DNA of 64,000 nt from Anagrus nilaparvatae (Eukaryota; Arthropoda; Insecta; Hymenoptera; Mymaridae), in the NCBI GenBank assembly GCA_022575985.1, contig JAKSXM010000228.1, positions 1,240,001-1,304,000 on the forward strand. Direction: 5' to 3'. This document shows, one piece after another, positions 48,664 through 59,465 of this stretch. Below the pieces are notes generated by a model. It ran no database searches and had not been told where the DNA came from. It saw nothing but the letters and a program-made list of their open reading frames with translations. The translations under genes and the position numbers were made by a program. How positions within the stretch are numbered: the first letter of the stretch is position 1; each line of letters opens with the position of its first letter.

Positions 48664-49185
48664 TTGTCAGAGTGTATTAAAAAACCTGTTAAGAGAAAGA
48701 GCTTAAAATTAATTAAAAATACTGGATCAATTGTTAATTACAGTAAAAGTTCTGATGCAATGAAAAAAAGAATAATTTTAATCCCTTTCTACAAATATTT
48801 TACACCTCTATTAAATAAACTGGCCAAAGAATTAGATTTCTTACCTATAAATAAAATTACTAATAAGTTTAATACTATGATTAGATTAGGAAGAGATTTG
48901 GTATTAAAGAAGAGATATGATATTAAAACTAGTAACTGGAAATCAGCTTTAGTTGAACACTCTAGAGAAAATCATCATATTTTTGATCTTAGTAATGTTA
49001 AAATTTTAGGTGCAGAAAAAAATAAGCATAAAAGACTTTTTAATGAAATGGCTAATATACAATTGTATGATAATCCGATAAACAGGGTGGAAGACACCAA
49101 CAATTTGAAACCTGTTTATAAAAATTCTATAAATTTAATGAAAAAAATGTTAAAAATTGCCGATCTAACATTGCAATATTCTTAG
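48664..49185 (+). pseudogene. Penelope-like linker and C-terminal endonuclease remnant
   Basis: Frame begins in the linker (KLIKNTGSIVNYSKSSDAMK), continues IILIPFYKYFTPLLNKLAKE, which is the segment after the RT thumb in these elements, and then SALVEHSRENHHIFDLSNVK...KRLFNEMANIQLY, which resembles the C-terminal half of the GIY-YIG endonuclease domain. The GIY and YIG motifs themselves are missing between KKRYDI and KTSNWKSALVEH, so an internal deletion is inferred. Divergent from the left half and in opposite orientation. Confidence 0.65.
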
Positions 49186-49575
49186 TGTATATTTCACGAG
49201 GGTGTATACAACCTATATGATATATACACGTGACGTTGTACATTTTATATGTAAAAATTACATGTGACTATAACAGCAGACAAAATGGTGCTAATAATAA
49301 CAAAGGAATGATTTACTTATTGTTGATTAATTTTAAAATTTTATTATGTTATCTGAAGAAACTTTGTTAAAAGATTTTGTTTATGTATTAAGGATAGATG
49401 TGTAGATGTAGATAGACTTAGTGATACATTCAACAATACTTGTGTAAATATTTATATTTAATTTTATATATTTTTTATAGCTTGAAAAGGACAATAATAA
49501 GATTGTCGAAACTGTCGCACACTAGACAAATGTAATAAATTGAATTTTACTAAAAACAACAGATAGTTCCTTATT

Positions 49576-50390
49576 GACCAAATTAAAAAAATACATATTA
49601 TAATTTCAAATTTTGATAGGAACAAAAAATCAATTAATTTTATTATTTAGTATAGAATAATAAGGATTTTAGGAGCTAAAATTAAAATGATAAAGGTTTC
49701 AGGATTCAAAATATAAATTTAAGCATGATCCATGTTTGTTGGTTGTGAGTTCACAAACCGGTTGTAAGTTTTTTTGTTGAAAATTTCACATTTATTTTTT
49801 TCCCCTCAGACTTATCACCTATTGCATTTAGTATACTATGTACGAAATTAAAAAAATTTCATTACATACCCAATAAAAATAACATTTTTTTAGAGTCTTG
49901 CATTTTTTAACGATTTATGAAATTTTATTGGAGAAACTTTTAGATCAATCAGAATTCCGAATATTTATTAGTCACTTATCAAAGTGTTTGTAATTTTAAA
50001 AAAATTCTTATGCAAAAAACATTGTATTGATTCAATTTAAAATAGATAACAATTTTCTTGATTGCTTAAACAACTGCAATTACAAAAAAATAGGTTTATA
50101 TTTAGAAAAGGTTTAAAAATGTGAGATATTTTGTGTTTAGAGAAATACAAAAATTTTTAATACTTTTCGAAAACTATTTTTTAAAGTAATTAATAAGTTT
50201 TTTTCTTAATTTTTGTATTTAAATGCATCAAAAATTAACATCTTATGAACATTTTTTCAATATTTTATAATTTTTAATAAAGTACAATAAGAGCTTTTAA
50301 TAATTATAAATACGTCAAAATTTTTACTCCTCCATTAACCAGAAAATTTAAAAAAATGAAATACAAAAATTTTTAATACTTTTCGAAAAC
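49576..50390. repeat. Duplicated non-coding block
   Basis: 49680-50090 matches 57410-57530 plus 59966-60250 (AAACCGGTTGTAAGTTTTTTT, CAGACTTATCACCTATTG, TAGAGTCTTGCATTTTTTA). The non-LTR element is inserted between the two halves of the second copy. 50145-50358 is duplicated again at 51847-52030 on the far side of the next element. Confidence 0.6.
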
Positions 50391-50392
50391 TA

Positions 50393-50507
50393 TTGGTTCC
50401 TCATAGAGGAACCATTGTGTTAGGTCAAATTTTGTTTTCTGATTTTTTGGCATATAAGCACGTTTTGGGACCCCAGGAAGCTAAAAAATCGGTTTTTAAA
50501 AAAAGTC

Positions 50508-50569
<62 letters not shown>

Positions 50570-51846
50570 TATGTAATCGCTGATATTTCACAAACATTAT
50601 GGAATTAAGACCTAATTTTTTTTTCAAAAATTTTTTCACCAAAAAAGCTCGAGGTACTTTTTTTTTTTTTTAATTTGGATGTAATACCTCATTTATTTCC
50701 ATGAAAGTACTTATACTTGAAAGTATGGTTTTCACATGATATCTCGAATCGGATACTTAATTTTCTGAAAATTTTTTTCCTAAAATTTTTTTCACAAAAA
50801 AATACAAAAAATACCAATTTTTTTTTTCTTTTTGGACGTAGTACCTAATTTATTTCCATGGAAGTACTAGTTTTAGAAATATCGTTTATTGTAATTTTTT
50901 GGACCTAATACTTAATTTTTTTTAAATTTTTTTCTCAAAATTTTTGTCACCAAAAAATACAAAAAACGCCAAAATTTTTTTTATTTTAGGACGTAATACT
51001 TAATTTTTTCCTATGAAAGTACGAATATCTAGAATTATCGTTTGTGAAGGATTTCTCCATCTGATACATAATTTTTCGAATTTTTTTTTTATTAAATTTT
51101 TTACATAAAATAATTAAAAAAATACCATAATTTTTTTTCTTTTTGGACTTAGTACCTCATTTTTTTCCATGAAAGTACTGATATCTAGAAGTATCGTTTT
51201 TACTCGATATCTCGAATCTTATAATTTATTTATTGAAAATTTTTTTCTCAAAATTTTTTTCACCAAAAAATACAAAAAATACCAATTTTTTTTTCTTTAT
51301 GGACGCAGTACTTAATTTATTTCTGTGGAAGTACTAGTTTTAGAGATATCATTCATAGTAATTTTTTTGACCTGATTCTTAATTTTTTTTAAATTTTTTT
51401 TTCAAAATTTTTGTCGTCAAAAAATACAAAAAACGCAAAATTTTTTTTTATTTTAGGACGTAATACTTAATTTTTTCCTATGAAGGTACGAATATCTAGA
51501 ATTATCGTTTGTAAAGGATTTCTCCATCTGATACGTAATTTTTCTAAATTTTTTACATAAAATAATTAAAAAAATACCATAATTTTGCAATATTTTTTTG
51601 TGTGTGTAATATTTCATTTAATTCCATGAAAGTACTATCTTGAATAATTATTATCCAATGAATTACGTTAGATTTTATTTTGAAAAAAATAGATTTAGTT
51701 GAATTCAATACATAAATTTTCTTTGAACTTTTAAAAGTTAATAGAAATGAGTGTATGATTGCATGGTTGTAATCGGTGATATCTGTGGCATATTGAAGTA
51801 TTTAGCTCATTGTTTGAGGAACCTTAGTGCCAACTAGTTGGCAGGG
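50393..51846. mobile_element. Hairpin-ended repeat element with internal tandem units, copy 1
   Basis: Begins with a hairpin TTGGTTCCTCATAGAGGAAC and ends TTGAGGAACC...GTGCCAACTAGTTGGCAGGG (second hairpin), flanked by TA on both sides. The unoccupied sequence GAAAACTATTTTTTAAAG is present at 50170-50190. A (GT)n tract occupies 50512-50567. From about 50680 to 51660 there are about seven tandem units of roughly 155 bp, each containing TCCATGAAAGTACT or a variant and ATATCTAGAATTATCG. No ORF. Related copies lie at 60697-62188 and 63004-63502. Confidence 0.65.
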
Positions 51847-52189
51847 TATTTTTTAAAGTAATTAATAAGTTTTTTTCTTAATTTTTGTATTTAAATGCAT
51901 CAAAAATTAACATCTTATGAACATTTTTTCAATATTTTATAATTTTTAATAAAGTACAATAAGAGCTTTTAATAATTACAAATACGTCAAAATTTTTACT
52001 CCTCCATTAACCAGAAAATTTAAAAAAATGAATGCAATACATAAAACTTTAAAAAATTTTTTAGCTTAGTAAATGTGCTTAGAATAATTTATTTTTTTGG
52101 ACTAAGATCCTACTTATAATTTTAAAAACAGTAGATTACGTCTTAGCAAAATAAACAATAGTCACCTAATTTTACTTATCACTTCTTGA
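51847..52189. other. Spacer downstream of gene G
   Basis: Duplicate of 50180-50358, then sequence shared with 63770-63920 below the next (off-window) gene. No gene. Confidence 0.5.
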
Positions 52190-52204
52190 ATTACTTATAG
52201 AATT

Positions 52205-52321
52205 ATTCAAATATAGAATTCGTCATTTATTTCGTCCTTCTCGTCAGCCAAGATATCTTCAGCAGCTATTTCGTAAATCAAGTCATCTGACTAAATTTTT
52301 CTTCTTTCACATCAACTTCAT
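52205..52321 (-). pseudogene. Tail exon of gene G, frameshifted
   Basis: Acceptor TTTTTACAG|AT precedes GAAGTTGATGTGAAAGAAG (EVDVKEEKFS), matching gene B's tail. One base is missing relative to B (B: AGTCCAGATGAC; here AGTCAGATGAC, near 52289), so the frame runs into TGA within four codons. The remaining sequence still resembles LIYEIAAEDILAD. VKDE in B corresponds to a further change here (GAGAAGGACGAA). Confidence 0.7.
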
Positions 52322-52445
52322 CTGTAAAAATAAAACAGTTTTATTACTTCATTAGTTCCAAATATTCAAAAAATTATTTTTCATTATACGCTGCAAAAAA
52401 GATCTACTTTCTTACTTTTGGGCGATCTTTTTTTCGCTTTTAATG

Positions 52446-52558
52446 AAAAACTATGTGTTGAACACGGGAAAAAAATAGGATTTGGCTTTCAATGCAGTTG
52501 CATACAGCATTGAAAGCAAAATTTCCTAATTTTTTTCCCGTGTTCAGCACATAGTTTT
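52446..52558. mobile_element. Small foldback element in the last intron region of gene G
   Basis: Arms AAAACTATGTGTTGAACACG and CGTGTTCAGCACATAGTTTT flank a loop containing GGCTTTCAATG/CATTGAAAGC, so the whole 113 bp folds. It is absent at the equivalent place in gene B. Confidence 0.6.
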
Positions 52559-52584
52559 GTTGAACAAATAGATATTTTTACTTA

Positions 52585-52899
52585 CCCACGTAAAAGGATT
52601 AAGCTTAATTTTGGTTAAGCTTAATGAATTAAGCTTACTGGAGTAAGCTTACTGGATTAAGCTTACTGAAGTAAGCTTACGGACTAACCTAAAAAAGCTT
52701 AATAAAAATTAAGTCTTTTTAGGTTAGTCCGTAAGCTTAATTAAGTCTTTTTAGGTTAGTCCGTAAGCTTAATTTTAAAAATTAAGCCTTTTTAGGTTAG
52801 TCCGTAAGCTTACTTCAGTAAGCTTAATCCAGTAAGCTTACTCCAGTAAGCTTAATTCATTAAGCTTAACCAAAATTAAGCTTAATCCTTTTACGTGGG
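52585..52899. mobile_element. 315-bp foldback element inserted in the splice donor of gene G
   Basis: Inverted arms of about 112 bp starting CCCACGTAAAAGGATTAAGC and ending GCTTAATCCTTTTACGTGGG, flanked by TA. The arms are built from AAGCTTA(C/A)T units. The centre has three repeats containing TTTTTAGGTTAGTCCGTAAG. Gene B, lacking the element, reads CTTACTCGTAATTG here. The TA target is the TA of the donor GTAAGT. Confidence 0.8.
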
Positions 52900-53959
52900 T
52901 ACTCTTAATTGAATTTTCATTGGATGAAAAACTTTTGCCACTAATCATGAATTCGCTATTTTCCTCAAGTAAAGACTTTTTTGAAGCTCTAGGAACAAAC
53001 GATTTTTGTTCATTTTTAGTTAAATACTGATTCTCTTTTTTTCGTTCGATAGTTTTCTCTTTTATGACTGATTTCTTAGTTTGCAAATGACTTTTAAGAT
53101 GGAAAATTAATGACTTCTTATTCATAAAAGACTTTTTACAATAGTCATAAACAAAAATTTTATTCGATTTCTTTGCGGTATTGTGATTAGCCTTTGGCAA
53201 TGTACTTGTATCGTGAGACTTTTCATGATTACGAAGATTATCTCTCCGAAAAAAAAATTTATCACAAACAATGCGTTTGTGAGATCTATCACCAGTTTGA
53301 ACTCGAAAGTGTTGTATTAATTCAGGCTTTGTGACAAATATCTTGTTACAAAGATCGCACTCTAATTTCTTGATGCCAAAGTGAGTTTTCGCATGATGTC
53401 GAAGATTACTTGAATTGTAAAAAGTCTTGTCACGTGCAGTGCATTTGTAAGGTCTATCGCCAGTGTGAACTCGAAGATGTTTTTTTAAATCACCTTTCTG
53501 AACAAATTTCTTGTTACAAAGATCGCACTCAAAATTCTTTAGACCTGAGTAAAATTTTTTATGAAAATTAAGATTCCTTAAGTGTTTAAAAGTCTTGTCA
53601 CACGCATCACATTTGTAAGGTCTATGACCAGTGTGAACTCGAAGATGTTTTTGTAAATTACCCTTTTCAATAAATTTCTTGTTGCAGAGATCGCACTCGA
53701 ACTTCTTGATTCCAGAGTGAATTTTTTTATGAATTTGAAGAATGTTTGACTGAGTAAAAGTCTTGTCACACGAATCACATTTGTAAGGTCTATCGCCAGT
53801 TTGAACTCGAAGATGTCTATTTAGATCATGTTTTCTAAGAAATTCCTTGTTACAAAGATCGCACTCGAATTTCTTTATGTCTGTGTGCGCCTTTAAATGA
53901 TTATTAAATGATGTTTTGTATTTGTAAGTTTTTGAGCACTTGTCACACTTGTATTCCAT
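52838..53959 (-). pseudogene. Zinc-finger gene G: decayed family-2 paralogue reading into a foldback element
   Basis: Starts MEYKCDKC (53959), 19 nt below acceptor TTTACAG. Ten C2H2 positions, of which six have lost a ligand: fingers 2 and 8 end in Gln instead of His, finger 5 in Tyr, finger 7 has CTAR, finger 9 has Arg for the first Cys and finger 10 has VYDYC. At the end of the exon the donor is interrupted by the element at 52585-52899. The frame continues STHVKGLSLILVKLNELSLL and stops at 52838, giving 373 residues. The tail exon below is frameshifted. The DNA upstream diverges from B and D at 54163, before the position of their 5' exon, so promoter and exon 1 appear lost. Almost certainly a pseudogene; the long open frame alone is not evidence of function. 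Confidence 0.8.
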
Positions 53960-54163
53960 AACTTGAAGAATGGGTAAACTGTAAATAAGAATGACGAGAT
54001 TATACACTAGATTTAGTATAAAAATTAATAACGGTAAGTTTTTCATAAGAAGCAAAGATTAATTTTCTAAACACTGTGCTTGAGGGAAATCGTGATTCAG
54101 TTTTTGCTATGGTCAAAGTATCTGAGAATAGAAAATTAGACAGGTGCTATCTTTTAGACATAT

Positions 54164-54714
54164 GCGAGTCAACCTGAAGATAATTGTCGATTTGATTATT
54201 GTATTTTTATTAATAATATTTGAGATTTTTTAAAGTTTGTGAATATTTCAGTTGTGTACTTTATCTTTCTAGAAAATGTGTTTGTTTCCGGGTCATATGG
54301 TGTTTTATGTAATACTTATAGCGAGATCTTTCTAGAGTCATGTAGAGTTTAACAGATGTAATATTTTAATGTATTAGAAGCTTCAAGTGTTTTGTTTGTC
54401 GTTAATTTCTTAAAAAGGATGCCAAAGGATTGTAAAGTTAAAAGTTTATTTTCAAAATCTTTTCGGTCTGCCATTTTGGAAAATCGGAAAATATTTTGAG
54501 TCGAAAAACAAATATTTTCTTCCGGAAATTTGTTTTTCTTGTCTTAAAAAACCCCCCTGTAAAGCTAAAAGTTAATTTTTTGTTTAATTATCATCTCGAT
54601 CCTGAAGAGTTCTTCACGTTCACTTGAAGAACCGACATTCACGCACTCTTCAAGAACACTTTAACTTCGAAAAGGTGCTTATTGGGTATTTTAACTACGG
54701 AAATATGTATGTTT
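54164..54714. other. Unique sequence replacing gene G's promoter region
   Basis: Starts where similarity to the DNA above B and D stops (after TTTTAGACATA) and ends where the downstream block of gene H begins. It contains no exon-like signals that I can support. It marks a rearrangement breakpoint. Confidence 0.45.
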
Positions 54715-55343
54715 TTTAGTTTCGAAATCTAAAGGAAGGATTGAAAATAACTAATAATTTGCTAGAATTTTATATTTCATTCTGTTTCATAGTTACCAAA
54801 AAGTCAATTGTCTTTATACAATATCTGTAATTAAAATAGCATTTTTTATCGTTTTTATTAGTAATTATGAAAAAATTGATAACTGGTTCTGTAATTTGTT
54901 ATGAAGTTTTATTGTTAAAAATTTAGCTAATCTCCTCATTTATCTATAACTTCATATAAAAGTTTCTAATCAAATATTTTAAGATTACTTCAGAATTAAA
55001 ATTAATAATTTTTTTGAAATTTTTTTAGTGTTTATCCATACTAAAATTTAATTTAAAAAAATCTTTTGCACAATAAGTCTTCGTCAACTTTTTATTTTCT
55101 AAATTTCATATTTTTGTTATTTTAAATTCTGTTCTATTTCTTATTCAACTAATGCAATGATGTTTCACAATAAAAATTTTTTAATTATTTCACGTCAACA
55201 CAAAATACTTCGTTTCTCTTTTTAATTAAAGAACAAGTATATAAGTATTAATATAAATATTATTTTTAAAAAATGAGATTTCTAAGTCAAATCGACAATC
55301 GTCGCACTTGCTGCTAATTAATTAATTAAATTTAAAAGATTCT
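54715..55343. repeat. Segmental duplication copy 3 (no tRNA)
   Basis: Matches 42370-42976 closely (TAGTTACCAAAAAGTCAATT, GATAACTGGTTCTG, AAAATACTTCGTTTCTCTTT). It is the 3' flank of gene H. Confidence 0.6.
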
Positions 55344-56498
55344 TCAAGTAGAGAATTCGTCATCAACTTCCTCCTTTATTTCATCCTTCACATCAGCCAG
55401 AATATTATCAGTCAAATTTTCATAAATCAGATCATCTGGATCAGGTTTTTCTTCATTCACTGAAATATTATCTTCCCAGTCTAATGCTGAAAGTCAAACA
55501 TTCATATTTTTCATTAATAATTAGATTCAATAACGAAAAAATTTAAACCTACTTGTTGCTGTTTCGTCATTTGTTACGAAATTGTTGCCATCTATATTTG
55601 CATTACATTGTTTCTCGATTACAGGATCATAAATCAGATCATCTGGGTCAGGTTTTTCTTCTTTCACTGAAACATTATCTTCCCAGTCTAATGCTGAAAG
55701 TCAAACATTCATATTTTTCATTAATAATTAGATTCAATAACGAAAAAATTTAAACCTACTTGCTGCCGTTTCGCCACTTGATACTAAATTGTTGCCATCT
55801 ATACTCGCATCACATCGTTTCTCGATTACATTATCAATGATAGCTTTTGGATTAGATAATTTTTGTTTACTACTGATTAAATTTTGGTTGATATAATCTT
55901 CTTGCGACTTTTTTTTATTCAAAGGAACTGTTCGTTCCTTTTTTGGTGCATGACTTTTAAGATGAGAAATTATTGACTGTTTATGCATAAAACACTTTTC
56001 ACAGTCATCACAAGTATAAATTTTATTTAAACCTTCTTCGTCTTTGCTGTTGCTCTTCAGCTTTTTGTTTGACTTGTGTAATTTCTGATGACAGCGTAGA
56101 TTGCTCAACTGTTTAAATCTTTTGTCACACAAATTACATTTGAAAGGTTTTTCATTAGTATGAATTCGAAGATGATTTATTAAATCAGATTTTTTGAAAA
56201 ATCCCTTTCCACAAAAATTGCACTCAAATTTCTTTATGCCAGAATGAATTTTTTCATGACTTCGAAGATTAGATATATCTGTAAAAGGCTTACCACATGA
56301 ATTACATTTGTAAGGTCTATCGTCAGTATGAACTCGAACGTGCCTTGTTAGATCACCTTTTCTAAAAAATGTCTTACTGCAAAGGTTGCACTCGAATTTC
56401 TTTGTGTCCTCGTTTATCCCCAAGTGCATTTTTTTATGAAAAATTAGAGATCGTTTTTGTTTGTAGGTTTTTGTGCACTTATCACACTTGAAGCTCAT
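55344..56498 (-). CDS. Zinc-finger gene H: 6 fingers plus two SUMO-type tail exons (family 3)
   Basis: Coding exons 56498-55760, 55693-55553 and 55486-55344, all phase 1 (donors GCAA|GTAGGT, acceptors TTTCAG); predicted 340 residues. Starts MSFKCDKCTKTYKQKRSL. Six intact C2H2 fingers, the shortest array here; the last is CDDCEKCFMHKQSI after the DSKDEEGLNKIY spacer. Linker YINQNLISSKQKLSNPKAII. The middle exon is the same chimeric cassette as in D (LDWEDNVSVKEEKPDPDDLI then YDPVIEKQ). In the last exon the acceptor lysine is Asn (SVNEEKPDPDD), while VKDE and IKEE near the end remain. Intact. Presumably a nuclear DNA-binding protein; target unknown. Confidence 0.85.
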
Positions 56499-56883
56499 TA
56501 TAATGTAAGACTTATTACTGATTAATCCGTAAGTTGCTTAAAAATCTGTAAAACTTATTTTATTTATATTTTCATTTGATCTCTTTTTGCATTTATGATT
56601 AATATTTGTTAAATTTTGTTTGTGTAAAAGCTATAAACAAATAAGTAACAGAAAAATTTATAAAATAAGTAAATAATTCTAAGAATTCTTGACTAATAAA
56701 ATCATAAATTTAAAGTACTGGTTTTGTAAATGCCTAATTGTTTAAAAGATTATTTTCAGTGTAAAAGAATTATATTTCTAACTTGTAATATACCGTCAAA
56801 TTAGCGACCACCATTTATGCCACAAAAAGTTACAACTATTTGCAATATTTTATACCTTATAGAACAACCTGCAGTAGTTGTCT

Positions 56884-56925
56884 CGAAAGCGATCAGCAAC
56901 GTACTAAATTTTAAATACGGAAAAT
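56884..56925 (-). promoter_or_regulatory. Candidate core promoter region, gene H
   Basis: Minus-strand GTATTTAAAATTTAGTACGT then TGCTGATCGCTTTCGA, near-identical to the block above F. Confidence 0.35.
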
Positions 56926-57528
56926 CATTTAATAGTTGAGATGTGTAAATAAAATTGATTCCCCCTACTTATAAACATTTAAAATTGTTTGTGGTTATTT
57001 CATTTGGCATTCATGGAAACTTTTATTTGAATTAAAAATAATAGATCAGATTTTTAACGGCTATCCCTTCTTTTTTCCTTATTTTTCTATTATTTTTAAT
57101 ATTTATTATTTTTAATAAACGTTTAGTCAAAATTATGTTTTATCTTGTTTTTTACCAATGAAAGATATTGAAAATATTCAAGAAAAAAAGTTTGAAAGTT
57201 AAATAATTTATTTTATAGAATATCATCATTTCTGGACTTTCTGAAAAGTATGATTAGAACTTACAATTGGCTAGTGTAAACACAACCTAATTGCATGGAG
57301 CATGTTTACTACAGCTGAATTTTTGTTTTTGGCTAGTATTTGAGTTAATTTGGGTAAATTCAATTTATGCTTCAGCTGAATGTTTGCTGATTATAATTTA
57401 GGATCAAAAAATTAAAGTGATAAAAGTTTCAAGAATCAAAATGTAAATTTAAGCATGTTCCATGTTTGTTAGTTATGAGTTCACAAACCGGTTGTAAGTT
57501 TTTTTGTTGAAAATTTTGCATTTATTCA
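56926..57528. other. Intergenic DNA above gene H
   Basis: Matches 44863-45370 and then 49680-49800. Contains a GTAAACACAACCTAA...CATGTTTACTACA repeat near 57275. No gene. Confidence 0.5.
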
Positions 57529-57537
57529 TAAGACTGA

Positions 57538-58326
57538 TTATCCCAATCAGTCATATTAGAGAATAAGCCATCTTCCTCCCTCAAGGTCATCAGTGGAGTC
57601 CCCCAAGGCTCGGTCTTGGGTCCCCTATTATTCCTAATCTATATAAATGATTTGGGAGGGAAAATTTCATACTCGAAAAGACTGATGTTTGCCGATGACC
57701 TCCAAATCTACCTTCAGGTCCCATACAAAGACTTAAATCTGGGTGTTACTCTACTTCAAAAAGACCTCCATGAAATCAAAAATTGGTGCCTAGTCAACAA
57801 CTTCAAAATCAACTTAGAAAAGACAAACTTCACTATTTTCGACAAAAATGTTTCTAATTTATACGACACTAATACCTCTTTCTACTTTGATGGAGCTCAA
57901 ATCCAATTAACAAAAACTGTTAAAAATCTCGGCCTTTTTATTGACTATGATATGAAATGGCGGTCTCAAATCACATCATCAAATCAGTAAATTATGTTCT
58001 ATATAGATTGAGACATTTCAAGCACCTAATCAAATTCAATCTCCGTAAACAGCTAGTCACAGCTCTTATCTTTCCTTTACTTGATTCAGGTGCTTTCCCA
58101 ATGGGAAACCTACCCGAACATCAATACTTGCGACTTCAAAAGTTGCTAAATTCCTCAGTTAGGTATGTGTGTGGCATAAACTTTCCTTCCAGAACCTCTC
58201 CTGATAGAATTAAGCTAGGCTGGCTAAACGTCAAACTCCGCGCCAAGTATCTCAGTGCTGTCCACATTTACAATATCCTAAACATTGGGAAACCTAACTA
58301 CCTAAAAGACAAAGTAAAAATCTATA
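57538..58326 (+). pseudogene. Non-LTR reverse transcriptase, C-terminal part, frameshifted
   Basis: Frame 1 (57538-57990) has SLKVISGVPQGSVLGPLLF (RT motif with PQGSVLGP), LIYINDL, LMFADDLQIYLQV (catalytic FADD) and W-C-NNFKINLEKT. Frame 2 (57957-58326) continues NYVLYRLRHFKHLIKFNLRK, a typical post-RT segment with LNSSVRYVCGI and LGWLNVKLR. The switch, a one-base loss near 57970-57985, breaks the gene. Belongs to the Jockey/I/R1-like group of insect non-LTR elements in a broad sense; clade not determined. Confidence 0.8.
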
Positions 58327-59465
58327 TGAGCAATTATTTTAAAAGTGCTACTTAATTTGAGCCTGGAATCGTAATTTTTTTTTTTGAGGGCACATCGAAT
58401 TGACCCGTGTTTTCAGTTAGTTTGAACCTTCAGAAAACTGAAAAAAATCGTGAACAAGAAATCGGCGATAGGTGCCAAAAAGATTTTTTCACTTTTATGT
58501 CAAAAACCGTATTTTTCGTATCTGAGCTACCCCAAATTTTTAAAATAACTTTTTAGGTAAATAAAATTTTTAAAAATAGTTTAAAAAATCTGATTGCCAG
58601 GGAAAAACCACTCCAGAAGAAAAAAAAACTTATCTTTTTACGATGAAATTTAGCCAAGTTATCGTCAATTTAAGATTTTGTTCAAATTCGTCTTAAAAAA
58701 GATTGAAATTTTATTGAAAAAAGCCTGTTTCTGAACTTTAATCTTGCATTACTCGCTTGATTTTCATCGTAAAATAATATTTTTTTTTTTTAAATCGATT
58801 AATTTTTCCCTGGCAATTCATTTCTTTAAGAAAGAAATCATTTTTATTGACCAAATTTCAATTTTTAGGTCAAAAACTGTGTTAAGTAAATCTTGCTACT
58901 TACAGTTTTCAAAGGCTTTTGACCTAAAAATTGAATTTCGGTCAATAAAAATGATTTTTTTCTTAAAGAAATGAATTGCCAAGAAAAAATTAATCGATTT
59001 AAAAAAAAAAATTATTATTTTACGATGAAAATCAAGCGAATAATGCATGTTTAAGGTTCAGAAACAGGCTTTTTTCAATAAAATTTCAATGTTTTTTAAG
59101 ACGAATTTGAGCAAAATCTTAAATTGACGATAACTTGGCTAAATTTCATCGTAAAAAGATAAGTTTTTTTTTCTTCTGGAGTGGTTTTTCCCTGGAAATC
59201 AGATTTTTTTATCTATTTTTTAAAATTTTATTTACCTAAAAAGTTATTTTGAAAATTTGGGGTAGCTCAGATACGAAAAATACGGTTTTTGACATAAAAG
59301 TGAAAAAATCTTTTTGGCACCTATCGCCGATTTCTTGTTCACGATTTTTTTCGGTTTTCTGAAGGTTCAAACTAACTGAAAACACGGGTCATATCGATGT
59401 GCCCTCAAAAAAAAAAATTACGATTCCAGGCTCAAATTAAGTAGCACTTTTAAAATAATTGCTCA
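58327..59465. mobile_element. 1139-bp near-perfect palindrome, TA-flanked
   Basis: Starts TGAGCAATTATTTTAAAAGT and ends with the complement, ACTTTTAAAATAATTGCTCA, each flanked by TA. The arms pair over almost their whole length to a centre near 58895 (GTTAAGTAAATCTTGCTACTT). It contains no real ORF; frames such as 58744-58974 are arm sequence. Removing it and one TA rejoins the interrupted retroelement frame exactly. Confidence 0.8.

Larger units (their letters stand above)
47661..49572. mobile_element. Penelope-like element remnant in two inverted halves
   Basis: The two ends carry an 11-bp inverted motif, AAGGAACTATC (47661-47671) and GATAGTTCCTT (49562-49572), which is the same 3' terminal sequence read from each half. 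The left half encodes reverse transcriptase on the minus strand; the right half encodes the linker/endonuclease C-terminus on the plus strand. The halves meet near 48570, head to head, and overlap by a short segment of the linker (KLIKNTGSIVNYS in both). Both are broken. Confidence 0.75.

Noticed and set aside
50393..50608. ORFs running through (GT)n tracts, also 63092-63466
   Set aside because: Cys-Val or Thr-His repeats from dinucleotide microsatellites.
52838..54055. Gene G start at the upstream MLLMKNLPLLIF frame, or as a membrane leader
   Set aside because: The extension precedes the acceptor TTTACAG shared with B and D, so it is intron sequence; the hydrophobic look is from A/T richness.
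20427..56498. ZAD, BTB/POZ or KRAB domains in the zinc-finger genes
   Set aside because: Finger 1 begins within five residues of the initiator in every member and no cysteine-rich or BTB-like N-terminus exists; exon 1 appears non-coding.
58744..58974. 76-codon frame in the palindrome
   Set aside because: Arm sequence with poly(T)-driven Phe/Lys; it crosses the palindrome centre and has no family resemblance.
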